This document shows positions 18,341 through 26,836 of a stretch of DNA of 64,000 bases, piece by piece; the stretch's first letter is position 1, and every line of letters starts with the position of its first letter. The position numbers were made by a program, and so were the translations under genes. The notes below the pieces were generated by a model. It ran no database searches. It was not told where the DNA came from and saw only the letters and a list, made by a program, of their open reading frames with translations. Source of the DNA: Chitinophaga jiangningensis (lineage in GTDB: Bacteria > Bacteroidota > Bacteroidia > Chitinophagales > Chitinophagaceae); the NCBI RefSeq assembly GCF_900142605.1, contig NZ_FRBL01000001.1, positions 998,732-1,062,731 on the forward strand, read 5' to 3'.

Positions 18341-18739
18341 TTAAAAAGAAATATTCTGCGAAGGAAACTGCCTGTTATTCATCAGCATATCCAGTGAAAT
18401 ATCCAGCTGATAATTTTTTTCTTCCTTTTTTGGTTGGGAAGAAGATATCTGAAACAGGTGCTGGCTTTTATTGGTAAAAGGTTTATTGTCTTTATTGCAC
18501 AATTCCAGGGTGAAGTTGAACCGTTCTTCCACTTCTTCTTCAAACTCCCGCAGGCTTAAAGTTTCATCGATAGGAAATTCGATCAGGTTTTCTTCATCGA
18601 AACCGGCTTCTTTGAGGGTATCAAACGCATTAGCCACAGAATGACGCATATATACTGCTACGTTACAGGACAGCAAACGTTGCAGTTGCATTTGCAGGAG
18701 GGAAATTGTCATGAGTGGATGTAACTTCAGTACTTTCAT
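18341..18739 (-). CDS. Hypothetical protein
   Basis: I do not recognise this 132-residue protein. The N-terminal 40 residues are hydrophobic and basic (LHPLMTISLLQMQLQRLLSC), the middle is very acidic (ENLIEFPIDETLSLREFEEEVEERF), and the C-terminus is polar. There is no signal peptide or clear motif. A TAnnTTTG match lies 59 bp upstream, supporting expression. It is followed by a tandem hairpin element and preceded by the LpxH-like gene on the same strand. Confidence 0.5.
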   Translation of the reverse strand: MKVLKLHPLMTISLLQMQLQRLLSCNVAVYMRHSVANAFDTLKEAGFDEENLIEFPIDETLSLREFEEEVEERFNFTLELCNKDNKPFTNKSQHLFQISSSQPKKEEKNYQLDISLDMLMNNRQFPSQNISF

Positions 18740-18798
18740 CTTGATGTATGATCTTTCTGTTCCAAAAGGTCCAATACGGATACTTGTTTATTTACTGG

Positions 18799-18806
18799 CA
18801 AAAGTA
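18799..18806 (-). promoter_or_regulatory. Putative promoter -7 element
   Basis: Reads TACTTTTG on the minus strand, exact TAnnTTTG, 59 bp before the hypothetical gene at 18739. Confidence 0.38.
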
Positions 18807-18885
18807 GAACCCTACTTTTAATTTAATATTAAGTACCTGTTATGTTTATGTGAAACTTATGACTTTTTATAAAATGTGTAAAAAA

Positions 18886-19698
18886 TTAAAAGGCATTGGA
18901 AGGGAACACCAGCGGGCGGTCGTCTTCGTCTTCAGGGATGACCACGCGGGACTTGGAAACAGGGTGTTGGTACAGGTTCCATTGCTGGTTGGCATATTCG
19001 AGTGAGGTAAGGCTTTCTACCCAGTCGCCGGAGTTGAGGTAGGTAACGGTTTTATCACCTACCTGCATTTCTTTAATGAGTGGCTGGTGGATATGTCCAC
19101 AGCATACTACGTCAATATGTTTATCTGCGGCTATTTCTGCTACAGTTTGTTCGAAGTCGGAAATAAATTTCACGGCCTGTTTTACCCCCTGTTTTACTTT
19201 TTTGGAGAAGGACATCTTCTCTTTGCCAAATTTTTCCAGGGTATTGTTTACGAGGCGATTGAGGATAATCAGGAGATCATAGCCCTTTCCTCCCAGCTTA
19301 GCCAGCCATTTTGAGTTTTTCATGGTCACGTCGTATACGTCACCATGGAAAAACCAGTGTTTTTTCCCGTCTATGTCGATGATCAGCTTATCGTCGATTT
19401 TGAAGTTGCTGAGCTCAAACCCGGAGTATTTGCGCATGGCTTCGTCATGGTTACCGGTGAGGTATACCACCTGGGTGCCTTTGCCGATCATTTTAAGGAT
19501 GCGGCGGATTACCTTGGTATGGGACTTAGGGAAGTAGCGTTTGCTGAACTGCCAGATATCGATAATATCCCCGTTTAGCACCAGGATCCGCGGATCAATG
19601 CTGTCCAGGTACTGTATGAGCTCTTTGGCGTGGCAGCCGTAGATGCCGAGGTGTACATCTGAAATAACGGCTATATCTAATGGACGCTTGTCTGACAT
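18886..19698 (-). CDS. LpxH-like UDP-2,3-diacylglucosamine diphosphatase / calcineurin-like phosphoesterase
   Basis: This 270-residue protein has the dimetal phosphoesterase motifs in order: DVHLG (D14, H16), NGDIID (G43, D44), GNHDE (N83, H84, D85), HGD (118-120) and CGHIHQP (H202, H204). The pattern with GDIIDIW and a central helical insert resembles LpxH-type enzymes, which remove UMP from UDP-2,3-diacylglucosamine in lipid A synthesis. The insert (about 125-190) is Lys-rich and amphipathic, suitable for membrane contact. No other lipid A gene is adjacent, so the exact substrate is inferred from family. Confidence 0.82.
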   Translation of the reverse strand: MSDKRPLDIAVISDVHLGIYGCHAKELIQYLDSIDPRILVLNGDIIDIWQFSKRYFPKSHTKVIRRILKMIGKGTQVVYLTGNHDEAMRKYSGFELSNFKIDDKLIIDIDGKKHWFFHGDVYDVTMKNSKWLAKLGGKGYDLLIILNRLVNNTLEKFGKEKMSFSKKVKQGVKQAVKFISDFEQTVAEIAADKHIDVVCCGHIHQPLIKEMQVGDKTVTYLNSGDWVESLTSLEYANQQWNLYQHPVSKSRVVIPEDEDDRPLVFPSNAF

Positions 19699-19850
19699 TC
19701 AATTGCAGGTATGAACAAGTTGCCGGGCAGCTTGTTTTATTAGTTAAATTGACAATGCAAAGGAAAAATCGCTATATTACTTTTATATTAATCCAATGTT
19801 AAGGAATTATTAATTCCTACAGGAAATTGGCAGTAATGGGATGTGCGGCC

Positions 19851-19858
19851 TATTTTTG
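19851..19858 (+). promoter_or_regulatory. Putative promoter -7 element for the DUF47/PiT operon
   Basis: Exact TATTTTTG, 24 bp before the ATG at 19883. It lies inside the frame that would be coding if translation began at 19841, which argues for the later start. Confidence 0.45.
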
Positions 19859-19882
19859 CGGCAAATTTTTAAACTCAAACGT

Positions 19883-20533
19883 ATGGGAGGCTTCAACTCT
19901 TTTGTAAAATTATTCATGCCGAAAGACCGGGTATTTTATTCTCTTTTTGAAGATGTTGCTTCCAATCTGGTAGAAATGTCTCAGGTCCTGAACGAGCTGG
20001 TAGCTACCACCGACCTGGCAGTAAGGAAAGATAAAGTGCATCTGATCGAGCGCCTGGAGCACAAAAATGACGATTACACCCACCGTATATTTGTTGAGCT
20101 GGGGCAGAACTTCATCACCCCGTTTGACCGTGAAGATATTCACTACCTGGCTGCTACCCTGGATGATGTGGCTGACTATATCCATGGTTCTGCCAAAAGA
20201 ATGGATATTTATAAAGTTCATAATATAAATGACAGCATCCGCAAGCTGGCTGAACTGATCCACCTGGGTGTTCTGGAGCTGCACAAAGCTATACACGAGC
20301 TCCGCACCATGTCAAACATGCGTATCATCACTGATGCCTGTGTGAAAATCAACAGCCTGGAGAACCATGCTGATGATATCTATGATATGGCGATTGCCGA
20401 ATTGTTCGAAACAGAGCAAAACGCAGCTGAACTGATCAAAATGCGTGAGATCTACCAGGCACTGGAAATCGCTACTGATAAGTGCGAAGACTGCGCCAAT
20501 GTGATCGAAACCATTATTATCAAGTACTCTTAA
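19883..20533 (+). CDS. DUF47 (PhoU-like) phosphate transport regulator
   Basis: A 216-residue all-helical DUF47 protein: VFYSLFEDVASNLVEMSQVLNEL, the E/D-rich metal-binding repeats (ENHADDIYDMAIAELF, DKCEDCANVIETIIIKYS) and a central VADYIHGSAKRMDIY. The ATG at 19883 is chosen because the promoter element at 19851 falls within the longer frame. DUF47 proteins partner PiT phosphate transporters, as here: the transporter starts 41 bp after the stop. It probably controls phosphate entry, as PhoU does for Pst. Confidence 0.93.
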   Translation: MGGFNSFVKLFMPKDRVFYSLFEDVASNLVEMSQVLNELVATTDLAVRKDKVHLIERLEHKNDDYTHRIFVELGQNFITPFDREDIHYLAATLDDVADYIHGSAKRMDIYKVHNINDSIRKLAELIHLGVLELHKAIHELRTMSNMRIITDACVKINSLENHADDIYDMAIAELFETEQNAAELIKMREIYQALEIATDKCEDCANVIETIIIKYS

Positions 20534-20574
20534 GGAGTGCCTGCCTGTCCAGAACGTATAATTACGGTATCACC

Positions 20575-21576
20575 ATGACCTTACTAGTTGTTATTATTAT
20601 ATTGGCCTTCATCTTCGACTATATCAATGGTTTCCATGATGCCGCCAACTCTATCGCCACGATAGTATCCACCAAGGTACTGACGCCGTTTCAGGCTGTA
20701 CTTTGGGCCGCAGTTTTCAACTTTGCTGCGTTTTTCATTGCCAAGTATATCATTGGAGAGTTTAAAGTAGCCAACTCCGTTGCCAGCTCGGTTTTTGAAC
20801 AATTCATTACACTGAAAGTAATTTTGAGTGGCCTTGTAGCCGCTATCACCTGGAACCTGTTCACCTGGTGGCTGGGTATCCCGTCCAGTTCTTCCCATAC
20901 GCTGATCGGGGGCTTCATCGGAGCCGCCGTAACCAGTGCCGGTACCCTGGATGTAATCAACTATCATAAAGTACTGCCAATCGTTTACTTTATTGTCCTG
21001 GCCCCACTGATCGGTATGATTGTGTCTTTCATCTTCACCCTGATCATTGTAAATATCTGCCGCCGGGCCAATCCTTATAAGGCTGAAAACTGGTTCAAGC
21101 GCCTGCAGCTGTTGTCCAGTGCGGCCCTGAGCCTTGGGCACGGTTCCAACGATGCGCAGAAAGTAATGGGTATCATTGCGGCCGCTATGGTGGCTGCCGG
21201 ACATATTCCAAATATCAAGGCGATGCCAGACTGGATTCCCCTGGCCTGCTTTACCGCCATTGCGCTTGGTACCATGAGCGGTGGCTGGAAAATCGTTAAA
21301 ACAATGGGTACCCGTATCACCAAGGTGACTCCGCTGGAAGGCGTAGCTGCAGAAGGTGCGGGTGCGGTAACCCTGTTCTTTACCGAACATTTGGGCATCC
21401 CGGCCAGTACCACACACGTTATCACCGGTGCTATTATGGGGGTAGGGGCTACCAAACGCCTCTCCGCTGTTAGATGGGGCGTTACCGTTAGTCTGCTCTG
21501 GGCATGGGTACTCACCATCCCTATCAGCGGCCTCCTGGCAGCCATTACTTATGCTATCGTAAGTATTTTCATTTAA
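20575..21576 (+). CDS. pit: PiT family inorganic phosphate transporter
   Basis: A 333-residue inner-membrane transporter with about ten membrane spans and both PiT signature repeats: N-terminal FDYINGFHDAANSIATIV and the second GHGSNDAQKVMGIIA. The ATG at 20575 places the first membrane span at residue 2, as usual; the upstream extension overlaps the DUF47 gene. It would carry low-affinity, proton-coupled phosphate (as metal-phosphate) uptake. It is cotranscribed with the DUF47 regulator and ended by the hairpin at 21611. Confidence 0.95.
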   Translation: MTLLVVIIILAFIFDYINGFHDAANSIATIVSTKVLTPFQAVLWAAVFNFAAFFIAKYIIGEFKVANSVASSVFEQFITLKVILSGLVAAITWNLFTWWLGIPSSSSHTLIGGFIGAAVTSAGTLDVINYHKVLPIVYFIVLAPLIGMIVSFIFTLIIVNICRRANPYKAENWFKRLQLLSSAALSLGHGSNDAQKVMGIIAAAMVAAGHIPNIKAMPDWIPLACFTAIALGTMSGGWKIVKTMGTRITKVTPLEGVAAEGAGAVTLFFTEHLGIPASTTHVITGAIMGVGATKRLSAVRWGVTVSLLWAWVLTIPISGLLAAITYAIVSIFI

Positions 21577-21610
21577 TTTATACGGATAACCTCCGGAGTA
21601 ATATAAGCTA

Positions 21611-21636
21611 AAACCTGCGCCTGCCGCAGGTTTTTT
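21611..21636 (+). terminator. Terminator after the PiT gene
   Basis: Perfect 9-bp stem (21611-21619 with 21625-21633), 5-nt loop, T run, 34 bp after the stop. Confidence 0.85.
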
Positions 21637-21722
21637 GCTTTTATGGTTTCATGACTGCTATAAATTCGCTTTCATTAAAATTTTACGCAAACGTGTGCCT
21701 TACATTTATACGCATAAACTAT

Positions 21723-21730
21723 TATTTTTG
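21723..21730 (+). promoter_or_regulatory. Putative promoter -7 element for rmlA/galE
   Basis: Exact TATTTTTG, 29 bp before the rmlA start. Confidence 0.42.
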
Positions 21731-21759
21731 TAGGATTACTAAACTGAATTGAATTACCA

Positions 21760-22632
21760 ATGAAAGGAATTATCCTGGCTGGCGGTTCCGGCACCCGATT
21801 ACACCCCATTACCTACGCGATCAGCAAACAGATTATGCCCGTTTATGATAAACCTATGATCTACTACCCGCTGTCTACACTCATGCTGGCAGGTATCAAG
21901 GACATCCTTATCATTTCCACACCGCATGATTTGCCTTCTTTTCAGCGCCTCTTTGGTGATGGCAGTCAACTGGGGCTTAAACTCAGCTATGCGGAACAGC
22001 CACAGCCAAACGGCCTGGCACAAGCCTTCGTAATCGGTGAACAATTCATTGGTACTGATAATGTTGCACTGGTATTAGGAGATAATATCTTCTACGGCGC
22101 CGGTTTAGGTACTCAACTGGCAAATAATGTGAATCCGGATGGTGGTATCGTATATGCATACCAGGTATCCGATCCGGAAAGATATGGTGTGGTGGAATTT
22201 GCAGATGATATGAAAGTGGTATCCATCGAAGAAAAACCTGCAAAGCCAAAATCCAACTTCGCCGTACCAGGATTGTACTTCTACGATAACTCCGTGGTGG
22301 AAATCGCTAAAAACCTGGAACCAAGCCCACGTGGTGAATACGAAATTACTGACGTTAACAAAGAATATTTGAAGCGCGGAAAGTTAAAAGTATCTATCTT
22401 ACCCCGCGGTACCGCATGGCTCGATACCGGCACTTTCGACTCCCTCATGCAGGCTTCACAGTTTGTACAGGTAATCGAACAACGCCAAGGCATCAAAATC
22501 GCATGTATCGAAGAAATCGCCTACCGTAAGGGCTTTATTGATGCTTCACAATTACAGCAACTGGCTAAGCCATTGCTGAAAAGCGGCTACGGACAATATC
22601 TTGAATCCGTACTCCAACAAAAATTGATCTGA
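21760..22632 (+). CDS. rfbA: Glucose-1-phosphate thymidylyltransferase
   Basis: This 290-residue enzyme matches RmlA/RfbA in length and motifs: GGSGTRLHP (8-16), KQIMPVYDKPMIYYPLSTLMLAGI, LGDNIFYG, and the C-terminal GTAWLDTGTFDSL. It makes dTDP-glucose from dTTP and glucose-1-phosphate, the first step to dTDP-rhamnose and related sugars. The rmlB, rmlC and rmlD genes are absent here. galE follows after 28 bp, so the two sugar-nucleotide genes probably share a transcript. Confidence 0.95.
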   Translation: MKGIILAGGSGTRLHPITYAISKQIMPVYDKPMIYYPLSTLMLAGIKDILIISTPHDLPSFQRLFGDGSQLGLKLSYAEQPQPNGLAQAFVIGEQFIGTDNVALVLGDNIFYGAGLGTQLANNVNPDGGIVYAYQVSDPERYGVVEFADDMKVVSIEEKPAKPKSNFAVPGLYFYDNSVVEIAKNLEPSPRGEYEITDVNKEYLKRGKLKVSILPRGTAWLDTGTFDSLMQASQFVQVIEQRQGIKIACIEEIAYRKGFIDASQLQQLAKPLLKSGYGQYLESVLQQKLI

Positions 22633-22660
22633 AAAATTAAATCGTAAATCTAAAATTATC

Positions 22661-23689
22661 ATGAAGGTTCTTGTTACCGGTGGTTGTGGCTATATTGGCG
22701 CCCATACTATTGTAGATCTGATTAATAATGGATTCGATGTAGTGTCTGTTGACAGCAACATCAGAAGTACCACACAATTGTTGGACGGCATCGAAAAAAT
22801 TACCGGAAAGAAAGTCCGTAATTATAAAGTGGATTTGTGCAACCTGGAAGACACCCACGCCGTTTTTCATGAAAACAGGGATATCGTAGGGGTGATCCAC
22901 TTTGCAGCGCTGAAAACCGTTCCTGAATCGGTAGCTGATCCTTTACTGTACTTCCACAATAACCTGACCTCCCTCGTCAATGTGCTGAAATGCGTGAAGG
23001 AATTCAACATTCCTAACCTCGTATTCTCCTCTTCCTGCTCCGTTTATGGCAATACCAAAGCTCTGCCGGTAGTGGAGGAAACACCTATTGGTGAAGCGCA
23101 ATCGCCCTATGCACGTACCAAACAAATGGGCGAGCAGATAATTGAGGATTACAGCCATGTAAACGATACCCAGTCAATCATCCTCCGCTACTTCAACCCG
23201 GTTGGTGCACACCCATCCGGCCTGATCGGCGAGCTGCCACTGGGCAAACCAGATAACCTGGTGCCGGTAATCACTCAAACGGCTATAGGAAAAATTCCTA
23301 AAATGACCGTTTTCGGTTCCGATTACGATACCCGCGATGGTTCCTGCGTACGTGATTATATCCATGTTACCGACATCGCAGCCGCTCATACCAAAGCACT
23401 CCAATACCTGCTGGATCATAAAAATGAAAGCAACTGCGAAATCTTTAACCTGGGTACCGGCAATGGTGTAACCGTACTGGAAGCAATCCTGGCCTTCGAA
23501 AAGATTTCCGGTGTGAAACTGAATTATGTAATGGGCCCACGCCGCCCGGGTGATGTGATTGCCATTTATGCCAATAACAGTAAGGCTAAGGAAAAACTTG
23601 GCTGGTTACCACAAATTGGCATAGAGGACTGCATGCGCACCGCCTGGCAGTGGGAAGTAAGCCTTCGTAATAAAGTTTTAAGTAATTAG
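22661..23689 (+). CDS. galE: UDP-glucose 4-epimerase
   Basis: A 342-residue extended short-chain dehydrogenase: NAD-binding GGCGYIG (7-13), VIHFAALKTVPES, SSSCSVYG and the catalytic YxxxK at Y150/K154, then LRYFNPVGAHPSG and the GalE-type RPGDV near the C-terminus. It interconverts UDP-glucose and UDP-galactose. It lies 28 bp after rfbA and 50 bp before the transketolase subunit. Confidence 0.94.
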   Translation: MKVLVTGGCGYIGAHTIVDLINNGFDVVSVDSNIRSTTQLLDGIEKITGKKVRNYKVDLCNLEDTHAVFHENRDIVGVIHFAALKTVPESVADPLLYFHNNLTSLVNVLKCVKEFNIPNLVFSSSCSVYGNTKALPVVEETPIGEAQSPYARTKQMGEQIIEDYSHVNDTQSIILRYFNPVGAHPSGLIGELPLGKPDNLVPVITQTAIGKIPKMTVFGSDYDTRDGSCVRDYIHVTDIAAAHTKALQYLLDHKNESNCEIFNLGTGNGVTVLEAILAFEKISGVKLNYVMGPRRPGDVIAIYANNSKAKEKLGWLPQIGIEDCMRTAWQWEVSLRNKVLSN

Positions 23690-23739
23690 AACTCATCATT
23701 CTAATTGTTTACTTTTACGCATCATTTTAAAAATCCGTT

Positions 23740-24702
23740 ATGGTAAAAGATATTCAACCGCTGAATGAAAAAGAAACCCGCGCCGGATTTGGTGAGGGTA
23801 TCCTTGAAGTGGGTCGCAAAAACCCTAATGTCGTGGCACTGACAGCCGACCTGCTCGGTTCCATGAAACTCAACGCATTTATTAAAGAATTTCCAGACCG
23901 TTTTGTACAGGTAGGTATTGCCGAGGCTAATATGATCGGCATCGCTGCAGGTATGACCATCGGCGGAAAGATTCCATACACCACTACATTTGCCAACTTC
24001 TCCACCGGTAGAGTTTACGACCAGATTCGTCAGTCCGTAGCCTACTCCAATAAAAACGTGAAAATCTGCGCATCCCACGCAGGTCTGACCCTCGGAGAAG
24101 ATGGTGCTACCCACCAGATCCTGGAAGATATCGGGATGATGAAAATGCTGCCCGGCATGACGGTAATCGTACCTTGCGATTTCAATCAAACCAAAGCCGC
24201 TACCATCGCCATCGCCGACCACGAAGGTCCGGTATACCTCCGCTTCGGCCGTCCAAAATGGCCTAACTTCACCCCGGAAAATCAAACCTTCGAAATCGGT
24301 AAGGCGCAAGTCCTCCATGAAGGTACTGATATCACCCTCTTCGCTTGCGGCCACCTGGTGTGGATTGCAGTAGAAGCCGGTAAAATCCTGGAAGAAAAAG
24401 GCTATAGCGTAGAAATCATCAATATCCACACTATTAAGCCGCTGGATGAAGAAGCTGTGATCAAATCCCTCAGCAAAACCGGCTGCGCCGTTACTGCTGA
24501 AGAACACAATGTACTCGGCGGCCTGGGCGATTCCATCGCGCAAGTAGCCTCCCGGCACATTCCAGTGCCTATCGAATACGTAGGTACCAACGATACCTTC
24601 GGTGAAAGCGGTAAACCAGTTGAACTGCTCACCAAATACGGTCTTGATTCGGCCCACATCGTGGCTGCTGCTGAAAAAGCAATAGCACGTAAAAAGAAAT
24701 AA
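23740..24702 (+). CDS. Transketolase, C-terminal subunit of a split enzyme
   Basis: These 320 residues cover only the second half of transketolase: the pyrimidine-binding domain (KETRAGFGEGIL, VGIAEANMIGIAAGM, SHAGLTLGEDGATHQ, LRFGRP) and the C-terminal domain (TAEEHNVLGGLGDSIAQV). The thiamin-pyrophosphate GDG...N domain is missing. Split transketolases encoded as two adjacent genes are common in bacteria, but here galE lies upstream and a terminator downstream, so the N-terminal partner must lie elsewhere. Together they would move C2 units in the pentose phosphate pathway. Confidence 0.9.
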   Translation: MVKDIQPLNEKETRAGFGEGILEVGRKNPNVVALTADLLGSMKLNAFIKEFPDRFVQVGIAEANMIGIAAGMTIGGKIPYTTTFANFSTGRVYDQIRQSVAYSNKNVKICASHAGLTLGEDGATHQILEDIGMMKMLPGMTVIVPCDFNQTKAATIAIADHEGPVYLRFGRPKWPNFTPENQTFEIGKAQVLHEGTDITLFACGHLVWIAVEAGKILEEKGYSVEIINIHTIKPLDEEAVIKSLSKTGCAVTAEEHNVLGGLGDSIAQVASRHIPVPIEYVGTNDTFGESGKPVELLTKYGLDSAHIVAAAEKAIARKKK

Positions 24703-24707
24703 ATATT

Positions 24708-24735
24708 AAAAGCCACCGTTATCCGGTGGCTTTTC
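24708..24735 (+). terminator. Terminator after the transketolase subunit
   Basis: Perfect 11-bp stem (24708-24718 with 24724-24734), 5-nt loop, T-rich tail, 5 bp after the stop. Confidence 0.88.
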
Positions 24736-24743
24736 TTTTATGA

Positions 24744-24813
24744 TCAATTCCCCTGCACCGAAGGTGCAGGGGAATTGAGTTTTTGAACAGTGCCGAAGGC
24801 ACTGTTCAAAAAC
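24744..24813. repeat. Tandem hairpin element (two independent hairpins)
   Basis: Two directly abutting perfect hairpins of 16 bp each, both with loop GAA: 24744-24759 with 24763-24778, and 24779-24794 with 24798-24813. Unlike the other elements there is no shared middle arm. It follows a conventional terminator, so termination is not its obvious job. Confidence 0.9.
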
Positions 24814-24891
24814 TTACCAACCTTACATTAAACCTACACCGACTTTTTTTATCTAATTTGAGTACTAAACCTGTCATGAACCATTTAACCT

Positions 24892-25443
24892 ATGGCTGTT
24901 TCACAGGACGATAAATCACTACTGGCCATATACCGCAACGCGGAAACCAGGGAGCAAGGCTTTACGCTAATCATCAAAAAATACCAGGAACGGCTGTATT
25001 GGCACGTGAGACGCCTCGTTATTGACCATGACGATGCTAACGACGTACTACAGAATGTATTTATTAAAGTCTGGAAAAATCTCGAAGGGTTCAGGGAAGA
25101 CGCACAGCTCTACACCTGGCTCTATAAAATAGCCACCAACGAATCTCTCACATTCCTGGAGCAACAGAAACGTAAACAGTCTGTTTCCCTCACAGATGTA
25201 GAATCCGGGCTCAGCAATAAATTAAAGGCAGACACGCAGTTTGACCCGAATAAGTTAGAATGGAAACTGCAGCGAGCCATCTTGCAATTACCTGAAAAAC
25301 AAAGGATTGTATTTAACCTTCGGTACTACGACGAAATGCCCTACGAACAGATGAGCAAAGTACTGGATACCTCCGAAGGAGCGCTCAAAGCTTCTTACCA
25401 CCACGCTGTAAAAAAAATCGAGGAATATATAAAAAACACCTGA
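24892..25443 (+). CDS. ECF RNA polymerase sigma factor
   Basis: A 183-residue ECF sigma factor: sigma-2 with YQERLYWHVRRLVIDHDDANDVLQNVFIKVWKNL and TWLYKIATNESLTFL, a variable linker, and sigma-4 with LPEKQRIVFNLRYYDEMPYEQMSKVLDTSEGALKA. It is first in a three-gene group with a membrane protein and a Spy-like protein, a layout typical of envelope-stress regulation in Bacteroidota. The start is the ATG at 24892, about 30 bp after a TAATTTG sequence that is one base short of the -7 consensus. Confidence 0.93.
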   Translation: MAVSQDDKSLLAIYRNAETREQGFTLIIKKYQERLYWHVRRLVIDHDDANDVLQNVFIKVWKNLEGFREDAQLYTWLYKIATNESLTFLEQQKRKQSVSLTDVESGLSNKLKADTQFDPNKLEWKLQRAILQLPEKQRIVFNLRYYDEMPYEQMSKVLDTSEGALKASYHHAVKKIEEYIKNT

Positions 25444-25546
25444 AAAAGTTTAGCCACACCACCTTTTTAAGGGTTTTTTAAAGTTTTTTGGAAGAAGATT
25501 AAAATCTAATTAAACCATTTATTTGACTAACTGTCTAAAAACAGTA

Positions 25547-26275
25547 ATGAAAAAAGGGAACGACATATTAAACGAATTACTGCAGATAGCTCCCGGGGCC
25601 AACTGGCCGGCAGATCAAACGTTTTCGGTACCCACCGGCTACTTTGATCAGCTCCCGGAAATTATTGCGGACAAAATTCGCTTACAGGATGCGGTAAACG
25701 CCTCCCTGTCGCAACGTACCCCCTTTTCTCCACCTCCCGAAAACTACTTCGAACAGCTGCCTGCTGCTATACTCAGCCAGGTGGCGCACAGCCAGGATCT
25801 TTCCGTAGTTGAAGAATTAGAAGCAGTGTCGCCCTTTCTGGCCGCCCTGCCCAAAACTACCCCCTTCTCACTACCGGAAAACTATTTTAACCATATTCAA
25901 ACGGCTATTACCGAACCTACCCCGGTTATACCCATTAGTAAAACCCGGAAAGCTACATGGACCCGGTGGGCCGCTGCTGCCAGCATCATCGCCATCCTTG
26001 GTACAAGTGCACTCTTCTTTATCGGAAAAGAACACTACCACCACGATTACAGCGACATCGAAAACCAGCTGACTGCCATCAGTGACGAAGACATCATCGC
26101 CTATCTGCAAAACCATGCAGATGCATTTGATAACGAAACTATCTTTGCGCAAGCGGCAAAATCAGCAGCCATACCGCAACTGGAAAAACAGATCCATGAA
26201 ACAGTACCCGGCGAACTCCTTCAGCATTATATGCTGGAAGCCTCGCTAGCTAATGATGAATTACCTAATGAGTAA
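25547..26275 (+). CDS. Putative anti-sigma membrane protein with three FxxP..YF repeats
   Basis: No named family is recognised. From the ATG at 25547 it is 242 residues: a cytoplasmic part (1-138), one membrane span (141-160) and an acidic periplasmic part. Three similar segments stand out in the cytoplasmic half: FSVPTGYFDQLPEII (26-40), FSPPPENYFEQLPAAI (60-75) and FSLPENYFNHIQTAI (107-121). Following an ECF sigma gene and with one membrane span, it is probably the cognate anti-sigma factor, with the repeats perhaps forming the sigma-binding surface. A TTG at 25523 could extend it by eight residues. It ends 3 bp before the next gene. Confidence 0.72.
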   Translation: MKKGNDILNELLQIAPGANWPADQTFSVPTGYFDQLPEIIADKIRLQDAVNASLSQRTPFSPPPENYFEQLPAAILSQVAHSQDLSVVEELEAVSPFLAALPKTTPFSLPENYFNHIQTAITEPTPVIPISKTRKATWTRWAAAASIIAILGTSALFFIGKEHYHHDYSDIENQLTAISDEDIIAYLQNHADAFDNETIFAQAAKSAAIPQLEKQIHETVPGELLQHYMLEASLANDELPNE

Positions 26276-26278
26276 TAA

Positions 26279-26773
26279 ATGAGAAATTTTTACAGCATAT
26301 TGATTTTTATTGCCGTTTTGCTCACCTGCATCCCCCGCGCCTTTGCCCAGCAAGACGATGCAGCCAAGCAGCAGCTTAAATCAATAGAAATAGCCTACAT
26401 CGCACGTACACTGGACCTTACCCCCGATGAAGCCCAGAAATTCTGGCCGGTATATAACAACTACCGCGGAGAAATCGATCAACTCATCGCGGATAAACAA
26501 CGTAACAAGAAATTAAACGATAAAGCCGCCCGCGGCCTCGATGCTGATGCCATCGCCAGAAGCAATATGGATAAAGACCTCGGCTATGACAAGCGAATGC
26601 TGGACATTAAAACCCGCTATACAGCCGAGTTCCAACGCGTACTGCCCGCCAGGAAAGCCAGCGCCGTTTTTAGCAGCGAACAGGAATTCAGACGCATGAT
26701 GATCCGACATCTCAATAGCAATAAAAGAGCCCAGCGAATAAATCAGCAACAGTTCCAGAAACCAAAACATTAA
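26279..26773 (+). CDS. Periplasmic Spy/CpxP-like protein
   Basis: A 164-residue secreted protein with a signal peptide (about 1-23, ending AFAQ) and an LTxxQ-like helical motif, LDLTPDEAQKFWPVYNNYR (about 49-67), followed by a charged helical body (VLPARKASAVFSSEQEFRRMMIRHL). This form is common next to ECF sigma factors in Bacteroidota and resembles the Spy/CpxP sensor or chaperone group. It starts 3 bp after the putative anti-sigma gene and may provide feedback or chaperone activity in envelope stress. Confidence 0.78.
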   Translation: MRNFYSILIFIAVLLTCIPRAFAQQDDAAKQQLKSIEIAYIARTLDLTPDEAQKFWPVYNNYRGEIDQLIADKQRNKKLNDKAARGLDADAIARSNMDKDLGYDKRMLDIKTRYTAEFQRVLPARKASAVFSSEQEFRRMMIRHLNSNKRAQRINQQQFQKPKH

Positions 26774-26783
26774 ACTTTTTTTC

Positions 26784-26820
26784 AACAAAAAGCCCCCGCC
26801 TTTGGCGAGGGCTTTTTGTT
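26784..26820. terminator. Bidirectional terminator between convergent genes
   Basis: A 17-bp stem with one mismatch (26784-26800 with 26804-26820), loop TTT, with A and T runs on both sides so it can serve both strands. Confidence 0.88.
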
Positions 26821-26836
26821 GTAAGTCCATGTTGGA

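Noticed and set aside
20482..20574. N-terminal extension of the PiT gene
   Set aside because: It overlaps the DUF47 gene and is polar, while the PiT first membrane span starts at the ATG at 20575.
24744..24813. Second terminator after the transketolase subunit
   Set aside because: A standard terminator already precedes it and no T run follows either hairpin, so it is listed as a tandem hairpin element.
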